Shown here: in pieces, positions 8,503 through 17,520 of the stretch
Position numbering within the stretch: the stretch's first letter is position 1
Layout of the letters: each line of letters begins with the position of its first letter
Assembly: GCA_040222275.1 (NCBI GenBank)
Contig: JAVKDJ010000034.1
Coordinates: 1-64,000, forward strand
Length of the DNA stretch: 64,000 bases
DNA from: CAXBNB01 sp040222275
Lineage (GTDB): Bacteria > Bacteroidota > Bacteroidia > Cytophagales > Cyclobacteriaceae
Reading direction: 5' to 3'
Program-made: the position numbers and the translations under genes
Notes under the pieces: model-generated
Seen by the model: only the letters and a program-made list of their open reading frames with translations
Told to the model about the DNA's origin: nothing
The model's database searches: none

Positions 8503-8689
8503 ACTTATTTTTCGAATTATTAACACCTTTTTGGTAAGCCTGGCTAAGATCCGGTTGCCCTTACCTTAAAAGCGTCCTATATCTTCTAATCTTCCCGGGC
8601 ATATTGATTAAAGCCTGATTTTTGGTAAATTTAAAAAAGGGAATGGATGTAGTTGCTTGCCAAAGCCACTGCCCACCCTGCCAGCAGCT
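8503..8689. other. Intergenic gap between divergent RT and barrel-CHAT operons
   Basis: Transcription diverges here, the RT operon to the left and the barrel-CHAT operon to the right. Apart from the -7 box at its left edge I see no gene, RNA or repeat. Base composition changes from AT-rich to mixed near 8650, marking the right edge of the acquired block. Confidence 0.5.
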
Positions 8690-9379
8690 ATGAAAACCTT
8701 AATGGCCATATTGATGGGCATCATTGTCCATACGCAGGTTCAATCACAAACGCGTGCGCACCTCAACGTGGGCACAAACATCAGCACGACTTACTTTGTC
8801 GAAGGCTTCTACCGGCTTGGGGTGGGCAGCCGCATATATGTGACCGATACCGAGTACAGCTCCGGCAGGATGGGCACATACTGGAACGCCGAACTGACCA
8901 TCGAAACCCGGCTCAACAAACTGCTCTATGGGGTTTCCGGTCTGTCGTACTTACAGGCCGGCTACCACAACAGCCAGGACAATTTTTTCAGCGACCTCAG
9001 CATCGGATACCTGGGAATCCCACTGTTGCTCAGGGCCAATTTTGCCAATTCTGCCCACCTCGATATAGGGTTTATCGGGCTCTATCCACTCAACGCCACT
9101 TTGAACGAAACCAGAAACCAAGGCACGCAGTTTCAGCTATCGGCCAGTGAAAACATAGCCTCCCACCTCACCACTTTCAACCTGGCGGGCTATCTCCAGG
9201 CTTCCATTTTAATCAATCGCTTTACCCTGTCGGCCTACCTGATCAGTGGCAGCAGCAGGGTGGACCAAGCATTCAAAGACGAATGGGTGATAGGAAACGG
9301 ATCGCTTTTCCTTCGCGACGTTTATCCCAAATTCAAATTTCAAATGACGGGCATCAAAATAGGCATGCGCATACGATGA
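8690..9379 (+). CDS. Outer-membrane beta-barrel protein
   Basis: 229 aa from the chosen start, where a signal peptide MKTLMAILMGIIVHTQVQSQ begins; the frame is open 11 codons further upstream but without a signal. The mature part shows alternating hydrophobic/polar strands, aromatic-rich turns and many Asn/Gly, as in porin-family barrels of Bacteroidota. It is the first gene of a three-gene operon, and its stop codon overlaps the ATG of the CHAT gene (ATGA at 9376-9379). No enzymatic motif is visible. It may provide an outer-membrane platform for the exported CHAT protein; that is inference from the coupling. Confidence 0.75.
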   Translation: MKTLMAILMGIIVHTQVQSQTRAHLNVGTNISTTYFVEGFYRLGVGSRIYVTDTEYSSGRMGTYWNAELTIETRLNKLLYGVSGLSYLQAGYHNSQDNFFSDLSIGYLGIPLLLRANFANSAHLDIGFIGLYPLNATLNETRNQGTQFQLSASENIASHLTTFNLAGYLQASILINRFTLSAYLISGSSRVDQAFKDEWVIGNGSLFLRDVYPKFKFQMTGIKIGMRIR

Positions 9380-11862
9380 AATGTATCCTGACCATATTGC
9401 TGCTGTGCATTTGCCCCATCGTGCTGGCATGGCCCCATGCACCTGCGCAGGGAGATAGTGCTACCATACGATACCTGGAAAAAAAGCAAAATAAAAAACT
9501 GGATATCTGGTATGCACTTACCCAGGGGGATGCTTTTTTGTATAAAGGTGAGCTCGGAGAGGCCGAAAAAAAATACAAAGAAGCCTACCACCTGATAGAG
9601 CCTGCACTTGCCCAAAAGAAAGGCCATCGCATTTCGGTTTTCAATGAAACCATTTTCGATCCCATGGACCGGCTAGGGCACCTCTACCTGCTGACCAACA
9701 ACCTGCGCAAAGCGGAATACTATTTTAAGCTTTCGCAAAAACTAAGGAATGTACATTTGCCCGCCAAAAGCATTTTCAGGGTACCGCCATTGGTAGGCCT
9801 GGGGGAAGTTTACCTCTCAAAAAACGACCTGCAGCAGGCAGAGATCAGCCTGCTGATGGCTGAGAAAATCTTCAATGGAGCTACCACCAGTTTTTACAAC
9901 CACGGCAACATAGGCAAAACGCTGCTTTTCAATCAATTCGAGCTTTCACTGAAAAAAAAGGCCTATAAAAAAGCTGGGAAATACCTGGAGCTGCTATCTA
10001 CCGGTGGGTTTGGTCAGGGTTTTGATAAAAACGTATCCTCAAAATTTCCAAGGGTGTTTGAGCTCAAGGCCAGGTATTATCTGGAAACCGGCGAATACGA
10101 AAAAGCCCACTACTATGTCAACAAAGCCAGGCTGTTTGCCCAGGCGTTATCCGATGCTTTGATCAATTTCAGGATACTCAAAACAGAAGCCCTTTTGTTT
10201 TGGGCTGAAAATAAAACCAGCCAGGCAGCCAAAAAATTCACAGACCTGACCAACGCCTATAAGGCATACATCATAGACAATTTTGCCGCCATGAGCGAAT
10301 ATGAAAGGGAAGGTTTTTTCGCCAAACTCAAAGAAGATTTTGACCTGTTCAACGCATTTGCCATACAAAACAAGGACTTCCCATCCATCGACCAATGCTA
10401 TGAAACCGCCTACAACAACCAACTTTTCAGCAAGGCACTCCTGCTCAACCAGATCAATAAAATAAAGGACAATATCCTGCAAAGCGGTGACCAGAGGTTG
10501 GTAGCCAAATTGAAGGAATGGGAAGCTGCCAAAGCTTATTTGTCATCGCTTTACTACCAAAAAAAGGTGGCACCACAAGAAATAAACGCTACCGAAGCTA
10601 AAATAAACGAACTGGAAAAAGAGCTGAACCGACAAACCAACCTTTTGGATGACATGGGCAGCACTATTGAGTGGAGGGACATCCAGGGCAAATTGAAACC
10701 CGGGGAAGTGGCAGTGGAGATTATCCGCACCAGGCCTTTTGTACTGCACAGCACATCCGACGAAATCGGCAATTTTTCTTTTGGTGCTTCTCCCGGTTAC
10801 CTGGTAATGGCGATTGCCCACAACAGACCGCACCCTATACACTTTGTGATAGACAATGGCCATGAATTGGAAACCAGGTACCTGAACTACTACCGCAATG
10901 CCATCAGGCACCAACTCGACGATCAGCATTCCTATGGGCAATTTTGGCTGCCGATCAAAAATCAGCTGGGCAACCATAAGCGGGCCTACCTGTCAACTGA
11001 CGGGGTGTTCAATCAGATCAACCTCAATACGATCAAAAATCCCCAAACCGGCCAGTATATCCTGGATGAAACTGATCTGGTGCTCGTCACCAATACCAAG
11101 GACCTGTACCTGACCGACGACAAGGTGCGCTCGCGGGAGGCCAGGCTCTTTGGCAGGCCCCAATACCTATCGGATACTACTTCCACACACCTCGACTCTG
11201 TTTCTTTGCATCAATCGGAGCTTAGGTCTATGGATGCCCGGGTTTTTGACAATTTCCGTTCCCAGGTCTTTGTCGATCTGCCAGGCACACAACTGGAGGT
11301 GAAAAGCATAGACAGCCTGCTGACTGAAAAAGCCTGGAACGTGGAAGCCAGCTATGGGCCACAGGCTACAGAAAGAAACCTGAAAGGGAGCACCAATCCC
11401 TATGTCCTTCATATTGCTACGCATGGTTTTTTTCTGCAGGAAAACAACCATGAAGGGGTCAATTCCATGATCAGGTCGGGGATCATACTGGCGGGCGTGG
11501 ACAAGGAATCAGCCACTTCCAATGATGACGGGGTGCTCACTGCCTATGAGGCCACCAATCTACAGCTCGACTCTACCTACCTGGTGGTGTTGTCGGCGTG
11601 CGAAACAGGACTCGGGGAAACCAAAAACGGAGAGGGTGTATATGGGCTACAGCGGGGACTGAAGGTAGCCGGTGCGAAATATGTGCTGATGTCGCTATGG
11701 AAGGTGAACGACCTGGCCACACGCTCGCTGATGGAATCTTTTTACAACAACTGGCTATCAGGTAGCGACATCCATTCGGCTTTTAAGAAGGCCCAATTGG
11801 AACTAAGGGCCGAATACCCCCACCCCTATTATTGGGGTGCTTTTGTACTACTTGGCAACTGA
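9376..11862 (+). CDS. Exported TPR-CHAT domain protease-like protein
   Basis: 828 aa. The start at 9376 is chosen because it opens a signal peptide (MKCILTILLLCICPIVLA) and overlaps the preceding stop by 4 bp; a longer open frame upstream lacks a signal. Residues ~30-400 contain tetratricopeptide-like helical pairs. The C-terminal ~330 residues are a CHAT (caspase HetF-associated with TPRs) domain with the catalytic dyad in HIATHGFF (His683) and LSACETGLGE (Cys742). CHAT domains are caspase-clan cysteine proteases. Many act in the cytoplasm in defence or signalling, but the signal peptide here predicts a periplasmic or surface place. It sits between two beta-barrel genes. The target is unknown. 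Confidence 0.88.
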   Translation: MKCILTILLLCICPIVLAWPHAPAQGDSATIRYLEKKQNKKLDIWYALTQGDAFLYKGELGEAEKKYKEAYHLIEPALAQKKGHRISVFNETIFDPMDRLGHLYLLTNNLRKAEYYFKLSQKLRNVHLPAKSIFRVPPLVGLGEVYLSKNDLQQAEISLLMAEKIFNGATTSFYNHGNIGKTLLFNQFELSLKKKAYKKAGKYLELLSTGGFGQGFDKNVSSKFPRVFELKARYYLETGEYEKAHYYVNKARLFAQALSDALINFRILKTEALLFWAENKTSQAAKKFTDLTNAYKAYIIDNFAAMSEYEREGFFAKLKEDFDLFNAFAIQNKDFPSIDQCYETAYNNQLFSKALLLNQINKIKDNILQSGDQRLVAKLKEWEAAKAYLSSLYYQKKVAPQEINATEAKINELEKELNRQTNLLDDMGSTIEWRDIQGKLKPGEVAVEIIRTRPFVLHSTSDEIGNFSFGASPGYLVMAIAHNRPHPIHFVIDNGHELETRYLNYYRNAIRHQLDDQHSYGQFWLPIKNQLGNHKRAYLSTDGVFNQINLNTIKNPQTGQYILDETDLVLVTNTKDLYLTDDKVRSREARLFGRPQYLSDTTSTHLDSVSLHQSELRSMDARVFDNFRSQVFVDLPGTQLEVKSIDSLLTEKAWNVEASYGPQATERNLKGSTNPYVLHIATHGFFLQENNHEGVNSMIRSGIILAGVDKESATSNDDGVLTAYEATNLQLDSTYLVVLSACETGLGETKNGEGVYGLQRGLKVAGAKYVLMSLWKVNDLATRSLMESFYNNWLSGSDIHSAFKKAQLELRAEYPHPYYWGAFVLLGN

Positions 11863-11864
11863 CC

Positions 11865-12644
11865 ATGAAGCTTTTTCTGACATCCATATTGATCCTGTTT
11901 TCTTTGAACTCCTTCGCACAGCTGGACATCCGTCCGGGTATTGCACGGAATTTCTACAACATCAATTTTGGCAAAGAGTCGGACTACTTCTACGGGGGTA
12001 CGGGCAATGGGTCCATCGGCCCTGTGCTCGATCTGGAGTGGCGGTTTGGCAGACGCTATTGGAGAAAAAAAGATACGGTAATGACCATGACCAAAATGGC
12101 CCTGACCCTGCACCGGTCGGTTCTGCTTGGCATCCACTATACCAGCCACCAGCATACCGTCATCGGCTTCAACCAAACCAATGACGAGATTTTTTCTGAT
12201 TGGAAAAACAAATACCTGCACCTGCCTTTATTCTACAAATTCAATTTCCAACCCTTTGTCCTGGACGAAAATTTCAACATGAGCCTGGGGCTTGGGGTGG
12301 TGAATTCGTTTCTGCTCAGCTCTTTTTTGGAAGAAAATGCCACCGTATTCACGCGCGACCCAAATGGGGAAATTATCGGTGAAGAATTCATATCGGACCA
12401 AGCCAGTGTAAAACCCTATGCCAACCAGCACCTGATGATGTTTGGTATAGAGATGGCGGGCTCGTTCAGGCGGTTGTACATTGCCATTCGTGCCTGGTTT
12501 ACCCTCTCCGACCAATACATGCCCGACCTGCAGGACAACTGGGCAATCCCCAATCAATACTCTGTGTACCTCGGCTCCTACGACACCTGGGACAAAATCA
12601 CCTACAGCGGCGGTGGGTTTGTACTGGGCTGGAAAGTGAATTAA
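11865..12644 (+). CDS. Outer-membrane beta-barrel protein
   Basis: 259 aa from the ATG at 11865, which opens a signal peptide (MKLFLTSILILFSLNSFAQ) and lies 2 bp after the CHAT stop. The mature protein has alternating strands with aromatic residues and ends in a pattern typical of barrel C-termini (GGGFVLGWKVN). It is not an obvious paralogue of the first barrel gene. It closes the operon, with a strong terminator about 60 bp downstream. Function unknown; probably a partner or anchor of the CHAT protein. Confidence 0.75.
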   Translation: MKLFLTSILILFSLNSFAQLDIRPGIARNFYNINFGKESDYFYGGTGNGSIGPVLDLEWRFGRRYWRKKDTVMTMTKMALTLHRSVLLGIHYTSHQHTVIGFNQTNDEIFSDWKNKYLHLPLFYKFNFQPFVLDENFNMSLGLGVVNSFLLSSFLEENATVFTRDPNGEIIGEEFISDQASVKPYANQHLMMFGIEMAGSFRRLYIAIRAWFTLSDQYMPDLQDNWAIPNQYSVYLGSYDTWDKITYSGGGFVLGWKVN

Positions 12645-12779
12645 CGTCAGTTTGGGGCTTAATGTGTTTACAATAAATTACGATCGCCAATTTCAGATGC
12701 CTGATAAAATATGCCTTTTAAGAAATTTAAGGCATATTTTTCTGGCATGACGTTCATTTTGTTCGTCGAACTGACGTTA
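12642..12779. repeat. Short element with 11-bp terminal inverted repeats
   Basis: TAACGTCAGTT at 12642-12652 is exactly inverted at 12769-12779. The left repeat begins at the stop codon of the last barrel gene. The terminator hairpin lies inside. Size (138 bp) and ends suggest a MITE-like insertion that now supplies the operon terminator, but no target duplication is obvious. Confidence 0.5.
12706..12740 (+). terminator. Intrinsic terminator of the barrel-CHAT-barrel operon
   Basis: Perfect 12-bp stem AAAATATGCCTT/AAGGCATATTTT with an 11-nt loop, followed by a T-run. It lies 61 bp after the last stop codon and is nearly symmetrical, so it may also work from the other side. Confidence 0.75.
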
Positions 12780-12880
12780 AACTAAGGGGGCGGAATCAGC
12801 CCTATGTTTCGGCCTTTTAGGAATCCAGTTTACCGGAAATTGGAAAATTTCCACTGATCAACTGTTCGGCATGCCCTTCG

Positions 12881-12940
12881 GAACATACCGAATAGCGGAG
12901 GAACATACCGAATGGCGGAGGAACATACCGAATGGCGGAG
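12881..12940 (+). repeat. Three tandem 20-bp repeats
   Basis: GAACATACCGAATGGCGGAG is repeated three times head to tail (12881, 12901, 12921); the first unit has one substitution (A for G at its 14th base). The array runs directly into the hairpin repeat at 12945. There are no spacers, so it is not a CRISPR array. Confidence 0.9.
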
Positions 12941-12944
12941 TTAC

Positions 12945-13006
12945 GCTGGTGCGAGCATTTGGCTCGTATCAATCAAACCAGATACGAGCCAAAGGCTCGC
13001 ACCAGC
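12945..13006. repeat. Dispersed hairpin repeat, copy 2
   Basis: 26-bp arms (12945-12970 and 12981-13006) with a single mismatch around a 10-nt loop. It is the same family as 737-795, and the downstream flank to about 13080 is also conserved between copies. The region 12645-13090 contains only these repeats and the terminator; I see no gene in it. Confidence 0.85.
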
Positions 13007-13090
13007 AAATTAACCAGCGAATTAGCACATCCTAACGTCATTTCAATTTGTGCATTTTGGAAACCAAAATGTTAGGTCTCTGAATGACGG

Positions 13091-13501
13091 TTATTTGTTA
13101 ATTGGCAATGCTCCGATTTGAGCCATTATTCCCAACAAATCTACGCTAATCCAATGTTCTGAAAGGCGATTATTTTCGATTCGAAATATTGTGATGGCTC
13201 CAATTGCAATTGATTTGTTTGTTGCCGGGATCCCCTGAAACTCACCATTGTGCGTTCCTGTAATATTTACCCGGCAAGCGGCTTTGTTGCCTTCCATGAT
13301 TATGTCTTCGATGGTATGTGTAAAGTCTGGAAAACCCGCATAGATACCTTGCGCCGGCCCTTGAAATTCATCTACACTCATTGGTGTTGGAATTCCGGGA
13401 AAATGAAAAGTCATGCCATCATTGAAGATTTCTTTCATTTGAGAGTAATCTCCTTTTACTGAATCCATTTTTTGGTAATATTCTTCTATTAGCTTTTTCA
13501 T
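13091..13501 (-). CDS. SnoaL-like / NTF2-fold ester cyclase family protein
   Basis: 136 aa with the pattern of SnoaL-like polyketide cyclase/NTF2-fold proteins: an N-terminal helical part, FHFPGIPTPMSVDEF, GFPDFTHTIEDII and a C-terminal ISVDLLGIMAQIG. These small proteins often bind hydrophobic ligands, and most have no proven reaction. It lies 4 bp after a small membrane protein gene and downstream of a Crp-type regulator on the same strand, so it is probably co-transcribed with both. Confidence 0.8.
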   Translation of the reverse strand: MKKLIEEYYQKMDSVKGDYSQMKEIFNDGMTFHFPGIPTPMSVDEFQGPAQGIYAGFPDFTHTIEDIIMEGNKAACRVNITGTHNGEFQGIPATNKSIAIGAITIFRIENNRLSEHWISVDLLGIMAQIGALPINK

Positions 13502-13505
13502 GTTG

Positions 13506-13886
13506 TTAATTAGTTGTTGAGATTTTTTTGGATTTGATTAGCAATACAATAAACGCAAGCAGAAAGAGTACTTGAATAAGATATAGCGGCAGTGGCACAT
13601 TCATATCAGAAATAAACAGATGTTTGCTTGTGTTAAGGACGATTAAAAGAAAGCCAACTGAATAGGCTATCAGAACTTCCGGAAGGTTACGTACGGAGTA
13701 TGTAATGGCACCAAGGGTTAGATACAAAACCGCGACCACTGTTGCCATTTCTGAAGCTGCCCAAATTCCTTCTTTTGATAAGTTGGGGAAGGAATCTGTG
13801 ATGATTTGACTTGACATAAGGTAAATACCTACGCCTTGCAGGATAAGCAAGGAAGCAATTACTGTGAAAATTGTTTTTTGATTCAT
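13506..13886 (-). CDS. Small four-helix membrane protein, unknown
   Basis: 126 aa from the ATG at 13886 (the open frame extends 10 codons further). Four hydrophobic segments are visible, around residues 6-26, 40-60, 70-90 and 98-118, followed by a short basic tail. It resembles the many uncharacterised integral membrane proteins of Bacteroidota encoded beside Crp-like regulators. No catalytic residues can be named. Confidence 0.7.
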   Translation of the reverse strand: MNQKTIFTVIASLLILQGVGIYLMSSQIITDSFPNLSKEGIWAASEMATVVAVLYLTLGAITYSVRNLPEVLIAYSVGFLLIVLNTSKHLFISDMNVPLPLYLIQVLFLLAFIVLLIKSKKISTTN

Positions 13887-13956
13887 GATGTCATTGTTTG
13901 ATGATTTACAAATCAATTCACTTTGGGCCCCAATTGCCTTAACAATTGTTAAGAAA

Positions 13957-14553
13957 TCATTTAAACGCGTTCATCGCTTGTCTTCGAATTCGACTGAGCG
14001 ATTCAGGTGCAATCCCAATGTACGCAGCAATGTCATAATTTGGAACCCGTTGAATAATTTGCGGATAATCCTTCACCATACGAATGTATCTTTCAAGGGC
14101 CGTTTCGGATTTGTCTTTGTCCGAATTTTCCATTTCTTTCAGGAAGGCACTTTGCGTTTTTTTTAGAAAAAAACGTTCAAAGGGAGGAATATTTAGCATG
14201 ATGAAATCAAAATCTGATTTGGAAATCGACATAAGGTCTGTATCTTCCAAAGTCAACCAGTAGGTTCTGGAGGGTTTCTGATTTAAAAAACTATCCAGGT
14301 CACCGACCCACCAATCTTCAAAGGCAAAGTGGTTAATCGATTTTTTTCCATTTTCAAGAATGCGATAATTGCTAACACACCCTTTCATCACGTAGGCGGT
14401 AAAACGGCAAGTTTCTCCATCTCTACCGATAAAATTATTTTTCGTATATCGTTTTAGGTTAAACTTAGTAAAGATGATGTCGATTTCCTGTTGACTAATG
14501 CCAGGAATATCCCTCACAGTTTTTTCAAAAGATGGTGACTCCTGTTGATTCAT
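13957..14553 (-). CDS. Crp/Fnr family transcriptional regulator
   Basis: 198 aa, the usual length. The N-terminal ~120 residues form a cyclic-nucleotide-binding-like jelly roll (KNFIGRDGETCRFTAYVMKG...) that lacks the full phosphate-binding cassette of true CRP. The C-terminus carries a helix-turn-helix, IAAYIGIAPESLSRIRRQ. This is the common Bacteroidota Crp-like class with unknown effectors. The gene is first in line before the small membrane protein and the SnoaL-like gene and probably controls them. Confidence 0.88.
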   Translation of the reverse strand: MNQQESPSFEKTVRDIPGISQQEIDIIFTKFNLKRYTKNNFIGRDGETCRFTAYVMKGCVSNYRILENGKKSINHFAFEDWWVGDLDSFLNQKPSRTYWLTLEDTDLMSISKSDFDFIMLNIPPFERFFLKKTQSAFLKEMENSDKDKSETALERYIRMVKDYPQIIQRVPNYDIAAYIGIAPESLSRIRRQAMNAFK

Positions 14554-14755
14554 TTTACGTTTTACAACATTTGAGCAAATCGCACTTTGTGCTTTATATA
14601 CCTTGTGTTTTTCTCAAATCTAAAGGATTTTCTATTTTATTGACACCCTTCAGTGAAACATGGGTATAAATTTCTCCTGTGCCCAACTATTGTCCAGTTC
14701 CTTGTAGCAAGTTAAAACTTAATGAATACGAAATTCCAACATTCTGAAAATAACA

Positions 14756-14792
14756 AAGCATGCCTTGCGGCAGGAAACCACAAGGCATGCTT
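14756..14792 (-). terminator. Intrinsic terminator of the glycosidase gene
   Basis: Perfect 12-bp stem, AAGCATGCCTTG with CAAGGCATGCTT, with a 13-nt loop, 21 bp downstream of the minus-strand gene ending at 14813. The U-tract is weak. Confidence 0.6.
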
Positions 14793-14812
14793 GTCATACT
14801 TCACCCCTAAGC

Positions 14813-15931
14813 TTACTTATTGTACTTGTCGTTGTATTTTTTTATGATGGCCAGGTGTTCATCTGTAAGGGAATTGATCGTGAAGAAGGTGATGCCTTTC
14901 GCCCCGTTATCGTGGGCCTGTACAATAGCCTCTTCGAAATCGGCCAGGTTGTCCCTGTAGTCGCCCACGGAAATGCCCGTAAAGAGCAACTGCCCGGGAT
15001 TCATGTCGCGCACACCCTCGCTGGTCGCAAAACCAACCCATCCCATGTTTCCTTCATGGTCTTTCTTATACACCATTGGAAAGAAGTAATCGAGGTTCCA
15101 ATGGCCCCAATCCTGCCTTACGTATTCCCGTGCCAGCTGTGGAAACGGGAACACCGCTGCAGATGCGGCTGTACCTTCTTCATGGCATATTTGCACGCAC
15201 TCTTCCACCAGCGAAGAGATGGCATTCATACGAAACTGCTGCCATGCCGGGTTCTCTATCACATCTGCCATGTCCATCGGGTCAACCCCGAATTTTTCTT
15301 TGTATTGCTCCCGGGCTACAGGATGGTACCCAAAATCGTACTCAGCGAGTAGCTTATCTTGCACCAATTCCCCTCCATTATGTTTGTACTTTTTCTGCAA
15401 ATTGGCCCCCAGGATCACATCTACATACCGGATGTAGTCGAAATGAACAGAGGCCAGGCCTTCTATTTGCGCTTTCGCCCGCACGCCGTTCCTGATGTAT
15501 TCACGTGCGCCTTCGGAAAAGGGGCTCAGAAAATTGTAGTAACCTACATAGGGATGAAAATCCCTGCAACTCTGGCCAAGCCTGTTGATAGAGTACCATT
15601 CCGGGTGTTCTTTGCATTCCTTGCTGCCACCTACGTTCATCATCCAGTGCCACGCATGGATTCTAATTCCCGTAGTATTGCCAAATTTGATCAATTCCTT
15701 GAGCCGTTCCACTCCGGCACCTGGCAGCAGGTCGGTAATGCCGGCATCTGCCCACTGTTGCATCTTTGATATTTGCTCCTCGTCTGTCCCGCCTCCTTTG
15801 GGGTTTCCCCATCCGGAGAAGTAAAAGTTTTTGTCCTTATATACTTTCTCGTAATTTTTGTCTTTGGGTTTTTCTGCCAGTAATGGCAGGCATAGGATCA
15901 ATGTCAATAGTAGGGTATTCGTTTTTTTCAT
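14813..15931 (-). CDS. Secreted glycoside hydrolase-like protein (GHL10/TIM barrel)
   Basis: 372 aa from the ATG that opens the signal peptide MKKTNTLLLTLILCLPLLA; 18 further codons upstream are open but implausible. The body reads as a TIM barrel of the putative glycoside hydrolase group close to DUF187/GHL10. Features include GIRIHAWHWMMNVGG, a VHFDYIRY strand end with Asp (candidate catalytic region), DYFFPMVYKKD and a final ITFFTINSL strand. These proteins are predicted to cut polysaccharides outside the cell, but substrates are mostly unknown. It is a single gene with a terminator downstream. Confidence 0.75.
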   Translation of the reverse strand: MKKTNTLLLTLILCLPLLAEKPKDKNYEKVYKDKNFYFSGWGNPKGGGTDEEQISKMQQWADAGITDLLPGAGVERLKELIKFGNTTGIRIHAWHWMMNVGGSKECKEHPEWYSINRLGQSCRDFHPYVGYYNFLSPFSEGAREYIRNGVRAKAQIEGLASVHFDYIRYVDVILGANLQKKYKHNGGELVQDKLLAEYDFGYHPVAREQYKEKFGVDPMDMADVIENPAWQQFRMNAISSLVEECVQICHEEGTAASAAVFPFPQLAREYVRQDWGHWNLDYFFPMVYKKDHEGNMGWVGFATSEGVRDMNPGQLLFTGISVGDYRDNLADFEEAIVQAHDNGAKGITFFTINSLTDEHLAIIKKYNDKYNK

Positions 15932-16291
15932 TTGTCTCAGGTTTAAATTCGATTGAACCAAGAAAATTTCATGCCAGCTATCCACAAAGTTGGCTTTTTA
16001 AGAGTTTGTGCACGTGAATACCCAAAGAATTCGGAAAGTATTCGCAATCATTTGATGAAAATAAAATTGCATGCCCGCTGAAAAAACATATAGCTCTGGC
16101 ATTTAAAATCATAAAGATTGTCTCATAATTTGAAAGCCGAATAAAATTTGGGGTGAAGTTACTTCGCCAAAAAACCTTGACATTAATTTGAATTTCATTC
16201 ATTATATATAATTTTAGAAACGATTAGCCCTACACCCCCGGTAGTTCACCGTTATTTGCAAATGTGGGGTGGCACCTGGCTATTGACATAG
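15932..16291. other. Divergent intergenic region of 360 bp
   Basis: Lies between the glycosidase gene (leftward) and a histidine kinase gene (rightward). It is AT-rich. I see no RNA, no repeat and no convincing promoter match on either strand. An in-frame N-terminal extension of the glycosidase reaches 15985 but precedes the signal peptide and is not accepted. Confidence 0.5.
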
Positions 16292-17386
16292 ATGGATAAA
16301 AGCGTTGATTTAAACCATGTTTCTTACGATCCTCACAATCTGGATCTTTTTTTTGAGCTGTCCCCTGATTTGCTTTGTATAGCGGGCTATGATGGATATT
16401 TCAAGAAAATAAACCCGGCAGTGTCCAAGCTTCTGGGTTATTCGAACGAAGAACTATTCTCCAGGCCTATCAATGATTTCGTGTACGAGGAGGACAAGGG
16501 GGTCACCGCCCAGGTTCGTTATGAACTGACCAGGAGCAACCCGTTATACAATTTCGAAAACAGGTATGTCAAGAAAAATGGCGAAGTGGTATGGTTGTCC
16601 TGGACCTCCTATCCGGTAGAGGATGACCAGGTCATATTTGCCATTGCCAAAAATGTGACGCACAAAAAGAGGTTTGAAGAAGAAAGGAATGCGTTGCTTA
16701 CCAACCTAACAAAAATCAACAAGGAGCTTAAGCAACTCACCTACACCACCTCGCATGACCTGAGGCCACCGATCAACAATTTATTGTCCGTTTTCAACCT
16801 TTTGGATATCTCCAAGATCAATGACCAACAGACCATTGAAATAATAGAAATGTTGAAGTCGGCAAGTGAAAGAATGAGGCAAACCATTAACCATTATGTA
16901 GATAGCATAAGCACAAAAGAACAATTATATGCCTCAGAAGAGCCTTTGGATTTAAATGAATCCCTGGAAGTTGTTTTACAGTCAATTGATACCCTGGTAC
17001 AGGATTCCGGAACAACGATTAAAGCCAACTTCCCGGAAGTGAAAAAAGTCCATTTCAACCATGCCTATTTGAAAAGCATCATGCTGAACCTCATCACGAA
17101 TTCCATAAAGTACGCCCGTCCTGATTGTCCACCGGTAGTGTCTGTGAGTTCGAAAAGAAAAAACGGAGTGGCGCAGTTGATTATATCTGACAATGGGATG
17201 GGTTTTGACATGGAAAAAGTGAAAGGTAAAATATTCGGATTGAACCAACAATTTCACGACCACAAAGACAGCAAGGGCATTGGCCTATACCTGGTGTATA
17301 ATCATGTGACCAGCCTTGGTGGACAAATAGATGTGGAAAGCCAGGTCAATAAGGGTACTAAATTTACGATATCATTTAAAAATTGA
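16292..17386 (+). CDS. PAS-domain sensor histidine kinase
   Basis: 364 aa. A PAS domain covers residues ~15-125 (FELSPDLLCIAGYDGYFKKI, then NGEVVWLSW). A HisKA helix holds the phospho-acceptor His155 in YTTSHDLRPP. An HATPase domain follows with N-box NLITNSIKYARP, G1 ISDNGMGFD and G2 GIGLYLVYNHVTSLGG. No membrane segment is visible, so it is probably a cytoplasmic sensor of the light/redox/small-molecule PAS type, with ligand unknown. No response regulator is adjacent, so the partner is encoded elsewhere. Confidence 0.9.
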   Translation: MDKSVDLNHVSYDPHNLDLFFELSPDLLCIAGYDGYFKKINPAVSKLLGYSNEELFSRPINDFVYEEDKGVTAQVRYELTRSNPLYNFENRYVKKNGEVVWLSWTSYPVEDDQVIFAIAKNVTHKKRFEEERNALLTNLTKINKELKQLTYTTSHDLRPPINNLLSVFNLLDISKINDQQTIEIIEMLKSASERMRQTINHYVDSISTKEQLYASEEPLDLNESLEVVLQSIDTLVQDSGTTIKANFPEVKKVHFNHAYLKSIMLNLITNSIKYARPDCPPVVSVSSKRKNGVAQLIISDNGMGFDMEKVKGKIFGLNQQFHDHKDSKGIGLYLVYNHVTSLGGQIDVESQVNKGTKFTISFKN

Positions 17387-17520
17387 GGGGTAGTAAGAGT
17401 CAGGTTCTTTCTCTGTAGGTTAGAGATCAGGTTTGTCTAATTTTTTCTTGTGAAAAAATGGTAGTTCCCTGAGTATCAGGTGTTGATTTTGATCCTCCCT
17501 ATCCAATTTTTGACAATAAA

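Noticed and set aside
9283..9375. N-terminal extension of the CHAT protein
   Set aside because: It overlaps the preceding barrel gene and would bury the signal peptide; the ATG at 9376 is better.
12881..12940. Possible CRISPR array
   Set aside because: The 20-bp units are contiguous without spacers and there are no cas genes.
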